Shown: positions 25,293 through 35,433, numbered from the stretch's first letter. The stretch: DNA of 64,000 bases from Oxalobacter aliiformigenes (GCF_027116575.1 NZ_CP098252.1:1302001-1366000); one strand, 5' to 3'. Program-made: numbers and translations. Notes: generated by a model from the sequence alone, not told the origin.

Positions 25293-28088
25293 ATGTCTGT
25301 TGTTGATTCCAGAAAAGTAATGATTTTTTGCAAAGGAGTAGATCGTACTATCGATATCAGGAACTGTGAAGCTATTGGAAACCGATATCGTATCTGTTTC
25401 AAAAATGGCAGGGAATATTTTTATAACAGAAACAATATCAGGATTTTTCATAATCCTGAAAGTATATCGTTTAAAAACAAATCTGTTTTCCACAATCAGA
25501 TCCTGCTGGAAAATATCAGCAAAATTCTCCTGTTCGGAAAAAAACATGACGCTTATTACAGGATTTTCCGGCTACATCAGGATCCGTTTTCGGCACCTGT
25601 ATCCGAATTCGAATTTCTCGAGAATGCCGCTACGCCACAATCCACCTTTATTCTCGACTATTACAGGCATATTGTTTGTCTTCTTGAATCCAAACATAAT
25701 GAAGAGAAAGGCTTTTTGACCCGGCTGTATGACCGGCTTGGATTCATTCATCCAGAAAGCATTCTTGCCGCTTACCTCAATCGTCGTTATCCGACATATA
25801 CGGGAAATTTCACCAGCCGGACATATCCATTGATCTTTCCCTTCCGGTTTAATCTCAGCCAGAAAACCGCACTTGAAAACGCTCTGTCGAATCCCGTTTC
25901 AGTCATTGAAGGGCCTCCTGGAACAGGTAAAACCCAGACCATTCTGAATATTCTTGCTAATCTGGTTGCAGTGGGAAAGAAAAGTGTCGCCGTCGTATCT
26001 TTTAATAACGAAGCGGTTAATAATATCCGTGACAAACTGGATAAGGCGGGTTATGGTTTCTTGGTTGCCGATCTTGGAAGAAAGGAGAAAAGGGAAAATT
26101 TTTTCAACCAGTTGCAACAGGCCGATGTTTCCAGTTTCAAAAGCACTTCATCCCTTAGAAGTCTTGAAAAAGAAATCGGGAAACTGAATCAGCAGCTAGC
26201 CGGATTGTTGGCGATAAACAATTCCGGAGCACAACTCCGGCAAGAACTTGCTGCCTACCGGCTGGAACAACAGCATTTCGAAAAACAGATTGAAGGTAAA
26301 TCCAGCCGAATTGAGAAACTACCCCTGTTTGCAAAATCGTCCGAAAAACTCATAACTTGCCTGGCTGATCTTCATTTGGCAGACAGACTGGGAATCCATT
26401 CGACATTCCTATTCAAACTGAAACTATTTTTCAAATACGGTATTTTCCGTTTTTGGAAAAAAAGTGGGAAAATGGATTTTTACGTTACTCTGCAACGTGA
26501 ATTTTACCGTCTGAAAATTCATGAACTAGAAAAAATATACCGGAAAAACCAAGAATATCTGGAAAAACATTCTTTCGACAGCTTGAGTGAAACACATTAT
26601 AAGAAGTCAGTCGAATATTTTCGCAAACAGTTGTATGAGTTATATTCCCGACTTGCAAAACCGTCTTTCACAGAAAAAGCTCTTCAGGACAGCCGTCATT
26701 TCAGGAAATTCCTGAAATATTATCCGGTTATTCTCAGTACCAATCATTCCCTTCTAAATTCAATACCCGATCATTATTTGCTGGATTATGTGATCATTGA
26801 CGAAGCTTCACAGGTTGATCTACTCACAGCGCTTCCTGTTCTGTCCCGTTGCAGGAATTTGATCGTTGTCGGTGATACAAAACAGTTACCACAGATTGTC
26901 GATACAAAACTGGACAAAACCGGATTGTCTTCCATTCCGGCCGAATATGACTATTTTAGTCAGAATATTCTTTCTTCCATCCTTGCAGTTTTCAAGCAGC
27001 ATGTTCCCCGTGTCATTCTGAAAGAACACTACCGGTGCCATCCTGAAATTATCGGATTTTGTAACCGCAAATACTATAACGATGAACTCATTCCGTTTAC
27101 CAGTGCTGACATGTCAGAAAAACCTTTGGTCCTGTATAAAACGGCGAAAGGCAATCATTCACGGCAAATAACACATGATTATGTGAAAGAAAGGGGAATT
27201 TACAATCAGAGAGAAATAGATATTGTCCAAAATGAAATGCTGGAGAAACTGGGAATCAATCCTGAAAAAGATGATATTGGTTTCGTTACCCCATATCGCA
27301 GACAGGTTTGCAAGGCTTCCAGGATTCTGCCAGACTATATCGTAAGCGACACTGTTCACAAATATCAGGGAAGAGAAAAAGACATCATTATATTATCCAC
27401 CGTCCTCGATAAAAAGTCTGGAAGAAACCATCTTCATTTTGTTGATGATCCCCATCTGGTAAATGTTGCGGTTTCCCGTGCCAGAAAAAAACTTATCGTG
27501 GATACGGATCATGACTACTTTATGAAACATGGCAAGCATATGCGTGATCTGTGCCATTACATCCAGTACCACACACTGGACTCTCAGGTTATCGAAAGCG
27601 ATGTTATTTCCGTTTTTGACCTGCTTTACAAGAATTATTCCGACAAGTTGAAAAAACTGCAGGCCAGGTTGTCTGACCACAGCCAATTCAGATCAGAAAA
27701 TATCGTACATGCCCTGCTGGAAGATATCCTCTCACGACCAGAATATTCCGATTTTACATTCGTTGCTCAGGTTAGGCTCCACGATATTTTCAGAAATCCG
27801 AATTTTGCGAACACGGGATCGTCTCATGACATGGAAAACGATTACCTTGACAAAGCATCTGTCGATTTTGTTATTTATCGTAAATGCGGAAACCGGTTCG
27901 CGTTTGCCATTGAAGTGGACGGTTTTGCTTTTCACGAAAACAATCCGGAGCAATTGACAAGAGACAGACTTAAACAAGCCATATTTGATAAATACGGATT
28001 GAAAATTCTCCGTCTGCCAACAAACGGAAGCGGTGAAGAACAAAAAATTCTGGCAATGCTGGACCGGATACAGCAATCGTATGGATAG
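25293..28088 (+). CDS. SF1 helicase fused to a C-terminal Vsr/DUF559-like nuclease domain
   Basis: The protein has 931 residues. The Walker A motif GPPGTGKT is at 207-214. The helicase II motif IIDEAS is near 500-506, motif III reads GDTKQLPQ, HKYQGREKD is motif V and VAVSRARKKL motif VI, the pattern of Upf1/AAA_11-AAA_12 SF1 helicases. Residues about 290-470 are a helical insertion. The C-terminal 150 residues carry VDFVIYR followed by AIEVDGFAFHE and a later LRLP, which resembles the DUF2726/DUF559 endonuclease fold. The base composition is visibly AT-richer than both neighbours, suggesting transfer. Such fusions are often anti-phage or mobile-element proteins. A role in defence is inferred only. 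No partner gene is adjacent. Confidence 0.88.
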   Translation: MSVVDSRKVMIFCKGVDRTIDIRNCEAIGNRYRICFKNGREYFYNRNNIRIFHNPESISFKNKSVFHNQILLENISKILLFGKKHDAYYRIFRLHQDPFSAPVSEFEFLENAATPQSTFILDYYRHIVCLLESKHNEEKGFLTRLYDRLGFIHPESILAAYLNRRYPTYTGNFTSRTYPLIFPFRFNLSQKTALENALSNPVSVIEGPPGTGKTQTILNILANLVAVGKKSVAVVSFNNEAVNNIRDKLDKAGYGFLVADLGRKEKRENFFNQLQQADVSSFKSTSSLRSLEKEIGKLNQQLAGLLAINNSGAQLRQELAAYRLEQQHFEKQIEGKSSRIEKLPLFAKSSEKLITCLADLHLADRLGIHSTFLFKLKLFFKYGIFRFWKKSGKMDFYVTLQREFYRLKIHELEKIYRKNQEYLEKHSFDSLSETHYKKSVEYFRKQLYELYSRLAKPSFTEKALQDSRHFRKFLKYYPVILSTNHSLLNSIPDHYLLDYVIIDEASQVDLLTALPVLSRCRNLIVVGDTKQLPQIVDTKLDKTGLSSIPAEYDYFSQNILSSILAVFKQHVPRVILKEHYRCHPEIIGFCNRKYYNDELIPFTSADMSEKPLVLYKTAKGNHSRQITHDYVKERGIYNQREIDIVQNEMLEKLGINPEKDDIGFVTPYRRQVCKASRILPDYIVSDTVHKYQGREKDIIILSTVLDKKSGRNHLHFVDDPHLVNVAVSRARKKLIVDTDHDYFMKHGKHMRDLCHYIQYHTLDSQVIESDVISVFDLLYKNYSDKLKKLQARLSDHSQFRSENIVHALLEDILSRPEYSDFTFVAQVRLHDIFRNPNFANTGSSHDMENDYLDKASVDFVIYRKCGNRFAFAIEVDGFAFHENNPEQLTRDRLKQAIFDKYGLKILRLPTNGSGEEQKILAMLDRIQQSYG

Positions 28089-28225
28089 CGAGAAAAGCAG
28101 GCGGTACCATATCAATTATTTACTGATTTGTTCCGGAAACAAATACACATAAAACCGCTGTTTTACCTGTCCAAAAACGCTGTCAGGTACAGAAACATCC
28201 CGCAGAAGCGCAAAAAAACATAACT

Positions 28226-28247
28226 GATAATGATACTTGTTATCATT
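28226..28247. promoter_or_regulatory. Fur box upstream of the siderophore ABC operon
   Basis: GATAATGATACTTGTTATCATT closely matches the 19-bp Fur consensus GATAATGATAATCATTATC. It ends about 90 bp before the first permease gene. Under iron-replete conditions Fur-Fe(II) should repress the operon. Confidence 0.85.
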
Positions 28248-28337
28248 TAATGATCTATAATACTCATTTTTCCGGTCTGAAACAGGTCAGCAGCCAACAG
28301 AAGGAATATCGTTGATTCGTTACTGTCGGCAGATGCA

Positions 28338-29375
28338 ATGAAATGGTTCATGTCATGGAGAATGGCTGTTTTTTTCGCTTTACGGTTGCGGATTTTGGTC
28401 GATACATTCAAATGGAACAATCCGGCAATCCTTCGGGGATTGCTGTTCGTCTCGCTGGTCGTACTCACGGTACTTTCCATCGCTACCGGAGTACAGGATT
28501 TCAGTCTGGCCGGTTTTCTGTCGGGTAACGGTGAGGACCGTTTCATCGGCCTGATCAGCCGGATTCCGCGTACACTGGCGATCATCATCGCCGGAACCGG
28601 GCTGTCGATTTCCGGGTTGATCATGCAGACGCTGACCAACAACAAATTCGTTTCCCCCTCGACGGCCGGGACGCTGGCCTGGTGCCGTTTCGGCGTCATG
28701 CTGGCGATCCTGTTCGCCGCCGGAGCGCCGACATGGATGCGTGTCAGTGTCGCATTCGTCGCCTCGCTGGCCGGAACATTCTGTTTCATCGGTCTCCTGC
28801 AGCATATGCGGTTCAAAAACGTGTTCATGGTACCGCTGGTCGGAATCATGCTCGGCAATGTCGTCAGCGCCATCACGATCTTCATCGCCTACCGGTATGA
28901 CATCATCCAGAACATCACCTCCTGGCTGCAGGGCAATTTCTCGCTGATCGTGAAAGGCAATTACGAACTGCTCTATCTGGGGCTTCCCTGTGTGGCCATT
29001 TCATGGCTGTACGCCAGCCGCTTCACCATCGCCGGCATGGGGGATACCCTGGCGATCAGTCTGGGAGAAAATCCCCACCGTATCATGCTGCTGGGACTGT
29101 CGATCGTGGCATTCACCACATCGCTCATCGTCGTCACCGTCGGCAGCATTCCGTTTGTCGGCCTGATCATCCCGAACATCATTTCCATGCTCCGGGGCGA
29201 CAACCTGAAGGGAACGCTGCCCGATACGGCCCTTTTGGGATCGGTATTCCTCCTTGCCTGCGATCTGGCCGGACGTACGGTCATCAATCCTTACGAAGTC
29301 AATATCAGCGTCGTCGTCGGTATCGTCGGCAGTATTGTTTTCCTGGCACTGCTTTTCTGGAGAAAGCGAGCATGA
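28338..29375 (+). CDS. Iron-siderophore ABC transporter permease, FecCD family (CeuB-like)
   Basis: The 345-residue inner-membrane protein has about nine hydrophobic segments. It has SRIPRTLAIIIAGTGLSISGLIMQTLTNN, the classical FecCD N-terminal motif, and VTVGSIPFVGLIIPNIISMLRGDN, the coupling region that contacts the ATPase. The first 25 residues form a basic leader, and a start at a later methionine is possible. It heads a four-gene operon with a Fur box upstream. The next gene overlaps its stop by 4 bp. Confidence 0.93.
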   Translation: MKWFMSWRMAVFFALRLRILVDTFKWNNPAILRGLLFVSLVVLTVLSIATGVQDFSLAGFLSGNGEDRFIGLISRIPRTLAIIIAGTGLSISGLIMQTLTNNKFVSPSTAGTLAWCRFGVMLAILFAAGAPTWMRVSVAFVASLAGTFCFIGLLQHMRFKNVFMVPLVGIMLGNVVSAITIFIAYRYDIIQNITSWLQGNFSLIVKGNYELLYLGLPCVAISWLYASRFTIAGMGDTLAISLGENPHRIMLLGLSIVAFTTSLIVVTVGSIPFVGLIIPNIISMLRGDNLKGTLPDTALLGSVFLLACDLAGRTVINPYEVNISVVVGIVGSIVFLALLFWRKRA

Positions 29376-30343
29376 AGTTTTCCGGTCTCCATCTATCCGA
29401 CAGAAGCAAACTCGTCTGGCTGGCGGTACTTTCCGTCGTCGCCGCCGCCTTTTTCGTTTTCCCGGGGTTAAACGCCGACAATATCGGCTTCTTTTTGCCG
29501 CGAAGACTGGAAAAAATCGTGGCCATTCTCGTATCCGCCTGGTGTATCGGCTATACGGCCATCACCTTCCAGACCATCACCGGCAACCGTATCCTGACGC
29601 CTTCCGTCATGGGGCTGGATTCCCTGTATCTTTTCATTCAGACCGTCATCATTTTTTTCTTCGGTTCCGGAAAACTGGAAATGATGACCGGGACCGGCAA
29701 TTTCTTCCTGTCCATCGGATTCATGATCGGGGCAAGCTGCATTCTCTTTCTGACGCTTTTCGGGAAGGAGAGAAAGGGGGTGTATTTCCTCCTGCTGGCA
29801 GGGCTGATCATCGGAGCGCTGTTCATGAGTCTGGCCACCTTCATGCAAGTCATGATGGATCCGAACGAGTTCCTGTTTCTGCAGGGGAAAATGTTCGCCA
29901 GTTTCAACAACATCAACGTCAGCCTGCTCTGGCTGTGCGTGGCGATCTGTCTGGCCACGGCCGGAATCACCTGGCGCGATTACCGGGAATACGATGTCCT
30001 GTCGCTGGGCGCGGAACAGGCTGTCAATCTGGGACTTTCGTACCGTACCGCCGTGCTGAAAAGCCTGATCGTGACGGCCGTACTGGTTTCCATCTCCACG
30101 GCGCTGACCGGACCGATCACGTTTTTGGGCATTCTGATCGCCAATCTGTCCCGCCAGCTCATTTCATCGTTCCATCATACCAGAATGGTCCTGGGATCCG
30201 TCCTTTTGGGTTGCCTGTTTCTGGTGACCGGACAATGGCTGGTGGAACGCGTGTTTTTCTTCAGCACGACAGTCAGCGTCATCATCAATTTCATCGGTGG
30301 CCTGTATTTCATCTATCTGATTTTAAAGGAGGCAAAAGCATGA
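29372..30343 (+). CDS. Iron-siderophore ABC transporter permease, FecCD family (CeuC-like)
   Basis: The 323-residue membrane protein is the second, divergent FecCD permease of the pair. Motifs are ITFQTITGNRILTPSVMGLDSLY near the N-terminus and ALTGPITFLGILIANLSRQL towards the end. Its start overlaps the upstream stop in ATGA, and its own stop overlaps the ATPase start the same way, so all three are translationally coupled. Together with the first permease it forms the heterodimeric channel. Confidence 0.93.
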   Translation: MKFSGLHLSDRSKLVWLAVLSVVAAAFFVFPGLNADNIGFFLPRRLEKIVAILVSAWCIGYTAITFQTITGNRILTPSVMGLDSLYLFIQTVIIFFFGSGKLEMMTGTGNFFLSIGFMIGASCILFLTLFGKERKGVYFLLLAGLIIGALFMSLATFMQVMMDPNEFLFLQGKMFASFNNINVSLLWLCVAICLATAGITWRDYREYDVLSLGAEQAVNLGLSYRTAVLKSLIVTAVLVSISTALTGPITFLGILIANLSRQLISSFHHTRMVLGSVLLGCLFLVTGQWLVERVFFFSTTVSVIINFIGGLYFIYLILKEAKA

Positions 30344-31098
30344 TCGCCACCGAAAAGCTGGGCAAGCGATACGGTGAAAAAACCGTTCTGTCCGGTGTCA
30401 CCCTCGAGTTGCCGAAAGAAAAAATCATCGCGTTCATCGGTGGAAACGGAACCGGCAAAAGTACGCTGCTCTCGCTGATCACCCGCACGTTGTCCAAATC
30501 GGAAGGAAAAGTCATGGTCGACGGCACCGAACTTTCCGACTGGAACAACCGGGAACTGGCCAAAAAACTGTCCATCCTGCGTCAGGCCAACGACCTGAAC
30601 ATTCGCCTGACCATCCGCGAACTGGTTGCGTTCGGCCGTTTTCCCTATACGCGGGGACGCTTGAATGCCGAAGATGAAAAACAGATCGACAGGGCACTCG
30701 ATTATCTCGGACTCAAACCGCTCGAACACCGCTATCTTGACGAACTGTCCGGCGGCCAGCGGCAAATGGCGTTCATCGCCATGATCATCGCCCAGGACAC
30801 GGAATACATCTTTCTGGACGAGCCGCTGAACAATCTCGACATGCGGCATTCCGTCCAGATCATGAAAGTTTTGCGCCGTCTGGTCACCGAAGCCGGGAAG
30901 ACCGTCATGGTCGTGATCCACGACATCAACTTCGTGGTATCGCATGCCGATTACGTCATCGCCCTGAAAGAAGGAAAAGTCATCGCCCAGGGAGACACCG
31001 GAACCATCATCCGCCCCGACGTACTGAAAAACATCTATGACATGGATATCAAGGTCGCCGAAATCGATGGCCGCCCCATCTGTCTTTATTACAGCTGA
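30340..31098 (+). CDS. Iron-siderophore ABC transporter ATP-binding protein (CeuD-like)
   Basis: In this 252-residue cytoplasmic ATPase, Walker A is GGNGTGKST at about residues 35-43, the signature is LSGGQRQM, Walker B is YIFLDEPLNNLD, and the switch histidine is in VVIHDINFV. All catalytic residues are intact. It powers import by the two FecCD permeases encoded immediately upstream, with AAAGGAGG before its start. The best comparison is the enterochelin/catecholate uptake group. Confidence 0.94.
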   Translation: MIATEKLGKRYGEKTVLSGVTLELPKEKIIAFIGGNGTGKSTLLSLITRTLSKSEGKVMVDGTELSDWNNRELAKKLSILRQANDLNIRLTIRELVAFGRFPYTRGRLNAEDEKQIDRALDYLGLKPLEHRYLDELSGGQRQMAFIAMIIAQDTEYIFLDEPLNNLDMRHSVQIMKVLRRLVTEAGKTVMVVIHDINFVVSHADYVIALKEGKVIAQGDTGTIIRPDVLKNIYDMDIKVAEIDGRPICLYYS

Positions 31099-31127
31099 AC
31101 TCCGTTTTTTTAACCTGGAAAAACATC

Positions 31128-32081
31128 ATGAAAAAGAAACTGCTTTACGCTTTTGCATTCGTTCTGACACTCGGTCTGCTGACCGCCTGCAACAAGCCGT
31201 CCGAACCGGCCGGAAATGCGGTACAGGACAAGCCGGGTACAGAAACCTCGCTGACCATCACCCATGAACTGGGAAGCACCACCGTGCCGCGACATCCCAA
31301 AAAAGTCGCCGTCTTCGACATGGGGGTGCTGGATATCATGAATGAAATCGGTGCCGACACGCAGGTGGCCGTCCCGAACGATGCCATCACCTCCTGGTTG
31401 TCCAAATACAAAAACAAGACCAATATCGGCGGGATCAAGGAACCGGATCTGGAAGGACTCTACAACTACAAGCCGGACATCATTTTCATCAGCGGACGGC
31501 AGAAAGCCTATTATTCCGAACTGTCCAAAATCGCACCGACCGTCTATATCCAGATCGAACCGGGCCGCTACATGGCCGATCTTGAAAAGAACGTTACCGA
31601 TGTCGGCAGAATCTTCGGCAAGGAAGACGTTGCCGCCCGCAAAATGGACGACCTCAAAAAACAGATCGCCAATGCCAGAGCTGTTGCCGCCAACAGCAAT
31701 GACAAGGCCCTGATCCTGCTGACCAACGACGGCAGCATGAGTGCCTACGGCAAAGGTTCCCGTTTCGGCCTGATCCATGACGTACTGGGCATCAGGGAAG
31801 CCGATGAAAATATCAAGGTTTCCATCCACGGCCAGGAAGTCGGCTATGAATACATCGCCAAAATCAATCCCGACATCATCTACGTCGTGGACAGAACGGC
31901 TGTCGTAGGCGGCACAAAATTCGCCAGTACCACGCTGGACAATGCACTGGTCAACAGTACCAAAGCCGGCAAGAACAAAAAGATCGTCACGATGGATGCC
32001 GAATCCTGGTATCTGACCACCGGTGGACTGACATCCACGGAAAAAATGATAAACGACGCGCTGACCGGCCTGAAAAAATAA
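31128..32081 (+). CDS. Siderophore-binding periplasmic lipoprotein (CeuE/FatB-like)
   Basis: The 317-residue substrate-binding protein has a lipoprotein signal with lipobox LTAC and acylation at C21, so it should be anchored to the inner membrane facing the periplasm. The class III binding fold is recognisable from VPRHPKKVAVFDMGVLDIM and the long backbone helix with flanking lobes. The C-terminal IIYVVDRTAVVGG matches the FatB/CeuE group, which binds catecholate siderophores. No outer-membrane TonB receptor is encoded nearby, so the import route across the outer membrane is outside the window. It ends the Fur-controlled operon. Confidence 0.93.
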   Translation: MKKKLLYAFAFVLTLGLLTACNKPSEPAGNAVQDKPGTETSLTITHELGSTTVPRHPKKVAVFDMGVLDIMNEIGADTQVAVPNDAITSWLSKYKNKTNIGGIKEPDLEGLYNYKPDIIFISGRQKAYYSELSKIAPTVYIQIEPGRYMADLEKNVTDVGRIFGKEDVAARKMDDLKKQIANARAVAANSNDKALILLTNDGSMSAYGKGSRFGLIHDVLGIREADENIKVSIHGQEVGYEYIAKINPDIIYVVDRTAVVGGTKFASTTLDNALVNSTKAGKNKKIVTMDAESWYLTTGGLTSTEKMINDALTGLKK

Positions 32082-32106
32082 GCATGCCCACCGGTGCATT
32101 CGGAAC

Positions 32107-32135
32107 GGAAAAACCTGCGCGACGCAGGTTTTTCC
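32107..32135 (+). terminator. Rho-independent terminator of the siderophore operon
   Basis: A 13-bp stem (GGAAAAACCTGCG/CGCAGGTTTTTCC) with a CGA loop starts 25 bp past the last stop. The T5 within the 3' arm serves as the U tract. Confidence 0.85.
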
Positions 32136-32594
32136 GTCTGTAACCGGACGTTTTTTCCACGATCATCCTTCCGCCGGTATATCGGGGAAGCCGTCATAAA
32201 AGAAAACGGATGGACAACAGGCGCCGGAGAACCGGATTATTCCGGAAAAAAGGGAACACTTCATGGAACGGAGAGTTCATCGCCAGCCGGGAAAATGGCG
32301 ACAGCGGGATTATGCCTGACAGGCATGCCGGCTTTTTGCGGTATCGGAAAACAGATTTCCACAATGAAGCACAGCTTGTTCTGGCGACGGAGTGTATTGC
32401 CGGGACAGGCGTATACTCGTGTCGTATCTGGCATGATGATGTATCCACGGGATTTGTCGCTTTCCGTTTTCCGGAAACCCCACAAGACAACGCTTCAGGC
32501 GGACAGGCCGGACAACCTGAAAGAGCGCCGTAAAACCGGCTTGTCCGAAAGCCTGCCTGAAGGATACGGAGGCAGACCGGCCTGCAATCAAAAG
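32136..32594. other. Intergenic region, no supported gene
   Basis: The 459 bp between the terminator and the convergent acyltransferase gene contain overlapping frames on both strands without ribosome sites or protein-like composition. They may be a decayed gene, but none is recognised. Confidence 0.45.
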
Positions 32595-34667
32595 TCACAG
32601 ATTGCCGGCAGCGTTTTCCGCACCGCTTTCATGACGGGCGAAATCCCGCCTTTCCCTCCTGAAAAAGGGATCGTTCCTGAACAGGGACACCAGATAACCG
32701 GAACCCGCCTCGGTCAGATGATCGGTGTCGAAATACAGAATCCGGTCGGCCGAATCGCCGATTCTGGCCAGACATCCCTGTCGGTTGCACAGAAACCGGA
32801 CCGGCGAAATATAGTGAACCTGCCAGACTTTCGACTGTTCCGACATGGCCTTGTCGATTCTGGCGAATTTTCTTTCTTCCATCCGGATCCTGTCCGGCAA
32901 AACGGTATCTTTCTGATAGGTGCGGATCAGTTCTATCGGCAGCTCCCGTTTCCAGACCGGTACCGGCCCGACGACGGCGATATGTTCCATGCCGTTTTTT
33001 CTCAGTTCGGCAATCGTATTGTCCAGAGCGGGAAGTGAGTGCCAGAAACCGGCCAGAACGACATAATCGGGCCGGATCCGGGCAAATTCTTTCAGGACTG
33101 CCTGATTTTTTTTCAGACATTGCGTCTGTTTTCCCGACAGGATGGCCGGACAGGTATCCCCGGTCCGCTGAAGGATATTGAAACGGTCGCCGAAATTTTG
33201 CTCGAACCCCGTCACCAGATGGGCGGCATGGGAATCTCCCCAGATCGCAATCGTCGGTTTTGACGGATGCGACGTCCGGTGGGGGCATTCCCCGTATTTG
33301 TCATAGGAATCCTGATGACACCCGTTATAAAAAGCGGGATTGGTTTTGCCTCTTTTTTCCAGAACGTTTTCCAGCGTTCTGGCCATATAAGGCAATGTCG
33401 ACCGGAATCCGTCCTTTTTGAAAATCACGAAACCGGTGAGGCCAAGACACAGCATGACCGCAAAAAGGCAAACCGTCTTGATATTGCCGTATTTGCCGAA
33501 GCGAAGCGGATTCTCGATCAGTTTCGTCGTCAGCCAAGCCAGAAGCACACTGGCCGGAAATGTCGCGATCAGCCACCACAAGGGCGGTTCGTCCCGCAAT
33601 ACGATACGGGCCATGGAAAGAAGCGGCCAGTGCCAGAGATAAAGCGGATAACTGATCAGGCCGAACCAGACCAGAATCCGGCGGGAAAGAATCCGTTTGT
33701 TGAACCAGCCATCCTTGCCGGCAGCGATCAGCAAAACGGCCGACAGGACAGGAAACAGGGCCCATGCTCCGGGGTAGCCTTCAGTATCGGTGTTTCTGAC
33801 AAAAAACACGGAAACCGCCAGCAGCAGTCCCCCGGTCATGGAGAGGATATGGCGGAGTCTTTCATGTTTGCGTAACAGGCCGATAACCGGAACCGGTCCC
33901 GAAGAATCCGCTTTCCATATGAACGGGGAAGAACCCGGATGCAGGAAAGCCCACGCCAGCATGGCACCGGCCAGCAATTCCCAGAAACGGGTGAGGGGAG
34001 AGAAAAAATCCGCGACTGGATCGATGCGGTAAACATACAGGTTCAGTCCGAAGGAAACCACGGCGAACAGGGCGGAAACGGCAAAAAAATTGAACCGTTT
34101 TTTCCAGGCCAGCCAAAGAAGAAGCGGCCAGACGATATAAAACTGTTCCTCGATCCCCAGACTCCAGAGATGCAAAAGCGGTTTGGCTTCGGCTGTCTTG
34201 TCGAAATAGCCGCTTTCGAACCAGAGCAGGATATTGGAAATGAACCCGGCACCCCCGGCAACATGTTTGCCCAGCTGGGCATACTCACCGTTCAGCATGA
34301 AATAAACGGAAAAAAGACCGTGGCTGAGCAAAAACAGTGCCCCGAACGCGAGACAGGCGACCAGAACTGTAATCAGGACCGGATAAATGCGGCGGATGCG
34401 TCGGCTGTAAAACTGCCAGAAAGAAAACGAGCCATTTTCAAGCTGCGTAAAAATAATGGAAGAAATCAGAAAACCGGAAATGACGAAAAAAACATCGACG
34501 CCGATGAAACCGCCACGTACGACTTCGGGAAAAGCGTGAAAGAAAAACACCGCGAACACGGCCAGAGCCCGGAGACCGTCAATATCGGGGCGATAACCGG
34601 ACGATTTGGAATGCGTCTTTTCGGGCGTTGCGGGAGAAGGTGATGACAAGGAAGATTCTGGCGACAT
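32595..34667 (-). CDS. OafA-like O-acetyltransferase: acyltransferase-3 membrane domain fused to SGNH domain
   Basis: The protein has 690 residues. The N-terminal region (about 30-380) is an Acyl_transf_3 domain with YRPDIDGLRALAVFAVFFFHA, GGFIGVDVFFVISGFLI and about ten membrane helices. The C-terminal region (about 460-670) is a periplasmic SGNH domain with GDSHAAH around residue 475 and the catalytic DTDH near 647. The pair transfers acetyl groups from the cytoplasm to surface sugars such as O-antigen. The frame extends upstream over the rpmG gene. The ATG at 34667 is chosen because upstream codons are antisense-like and the domain begins soon after. Confidence 0.93.
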   Translation of the reverse strand: MSPESSLSSPSPATPEKTHSKSSGYRPDIDGLRALAVFAVFFFHAFPEVVRGGFIGVDVFFVISGFLISSIIFTQLENGSFSFWQFYSRRIRRIYPVLITVLVACLAFGALFLLSHGLFSVYFMLNGEYAQLGKHVAGGAGFISNILLWFESGYFDKTAEAKPLLHLWSLGIEEQFYIVWPLLLWLAWKKRFNFFAVSALFAVVSFGLNLYVYRIDPVADFFSPLTRFWELLAGAMLAWAFLHPGSSPFIWKADSSGPVPVIGLLRKHERLRHILSMTGGLLLAVSVFFVRNTDTEGYPGAWALFPVLSAVLLIAAGKDGWFNKRILSRRILVWFGLISYPLYLWHWPLLSMARIVLRDEPPLWWLIATFPASVLLAWLTTKLIENPLRFGKYGNIKTVCLFAVMLCLGLTGFVIFKKDGFRSTLPYMARTLENVLEKRGKTNPAFYNGCHQDSYDKYGECPHRTSHPSKPTIAIWGDSHAAHLVTGFEQNFGDRFNILQRTGDTCPAILSGKQTQCLKKNQAVLKEFARIRPDYVVLAGFWHSLPALDNTIAELRKNGMEHIAVVGPVPVWKRELPIELIRTYQKDTVLPDRIRMEERKFARIDKAMSEQSKVWQVHYISPVRFLCNRQGCLARIGDSADRILYFDTDHLTEAGSGYLVSLFRNDPFFRRERRDFARHESGAENAAGNL

Positions 34668-34760
34668 GGAAACAGCTGATACACGGTTTTTACAAAAGGC
34701 CGGATTATATAACAAGCCCTGAGAGAAACTGTTACCAGGTGTATCCATTTGTAAAAACGA

Positions 34761-34785
34761 AAAAGCCGGCATGGAGCCGGCTTTT
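34761..34785 (-). terminator. Terminator after rpmG
   Basis: AAAAGCCGGC and GCCGGCTTTT form a 10-bp stem with a 5-base loop, with further A residues upstream giving T residues on the minus strand. It separates rpmB-rpmG from the acyltransferase gene. Confidence 0.85.
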
Positions 34786-34800
34786 CCGTAAAAGGAAGAC

Positions 34801-34968
34801 TTACTTGATCTTTGCTTCCTTGTAAGGGACATGCTTTCTTGCCTTTGGGTCGAACTTGACAATCTCGATCTTTTCAGGAGTCGTCCGCTTGTTCTTCGTT
34901 GTCGTATAAAAATGACCCGTACCCGCAGTCGATTCCAGCTTGATTTTTTCCCTACCTGCCTTAGCCAT
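34801..34968 (-). CDS. rpmG: 50S ribosomal protein L33
   Basis: The 55-residue protein, starting [20 protein letters not shown] and containing [20 protein letters not shown], is a clear L33 of the zinc-free type, because the two CxxC pairs of the zinc-binding form are absent. It binds the large ribosomal subunit near the E site. It is directly downstream of rpmB, the usual order in Proteobacteria, and ends before a strong terminator. Confidence 0.97.
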   Translation of the reverse strand: MAKAGREKIKLESTAGTGHFYTTTKNKRTTPEKIEIVKFDPKARKHVPYKEAKIK

Positions 34969-35002
34969 AACAAAAACCTCTCAAAAAAAAGTCGAAACCC
35001 GC

Positions 35003-35239
35003 TCAGACCTTCTCACCGCGAGCGCGCAAATCAGCCAGAACCGCTTCAATACCCAGCTTGTCGATCACCCGAAGACCGGCATTGGAAACACGCAGGGAAA
35101 CCCAGCGGTTTTCGGATTCGACAAAAAAGCGGCGGTAATGCAAATTCGGCATGAAACGGCGTCTCGACTTGTTGTGAGCGTGAGAGACCGTATTCCCGGA
35201 CATGGGTTTCTTCCCCGTTACTTGGCAAACACGAGCCAT
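35003..35239 (-). CDS. rpmB: 50S ribosomal protein L28
   Basis: The 78-residue protein has the typical L28 start [20 protein letters not shown] and the [31 protein letters not shown] core. It is the zinc-free form. A GGAGG-type ribosome site precedes the ATG on the minus strand. rpmG follows 34 bp later in the same operon. Confidence 0.97.
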   Translation of the reverse strand: MARVCQVTGKKPMSGNTVSHAHNKSRRRFMPNLHYRRFFVESENRWVSLRVSNAGLRVIDKLGIEAVLADLRARGEKV

Positions 35240-35433
35240 AAGAACCTCCAGAAAAATAACGAAGCGGGAATTTTACCTGAGCGTATGATGAAACACAAGA
35301 AAAAACAGCGACTTGCCAAAATTTATTGTGTCGCAAATCATGTTTTTATGACACATTTTGGGCGAAAAAGGAATAACCGCCTGTTTTTCAAAAGATTTCG
35401 AAAAAAACGGTAAAACGGGAAAAGAAAGAAAAA

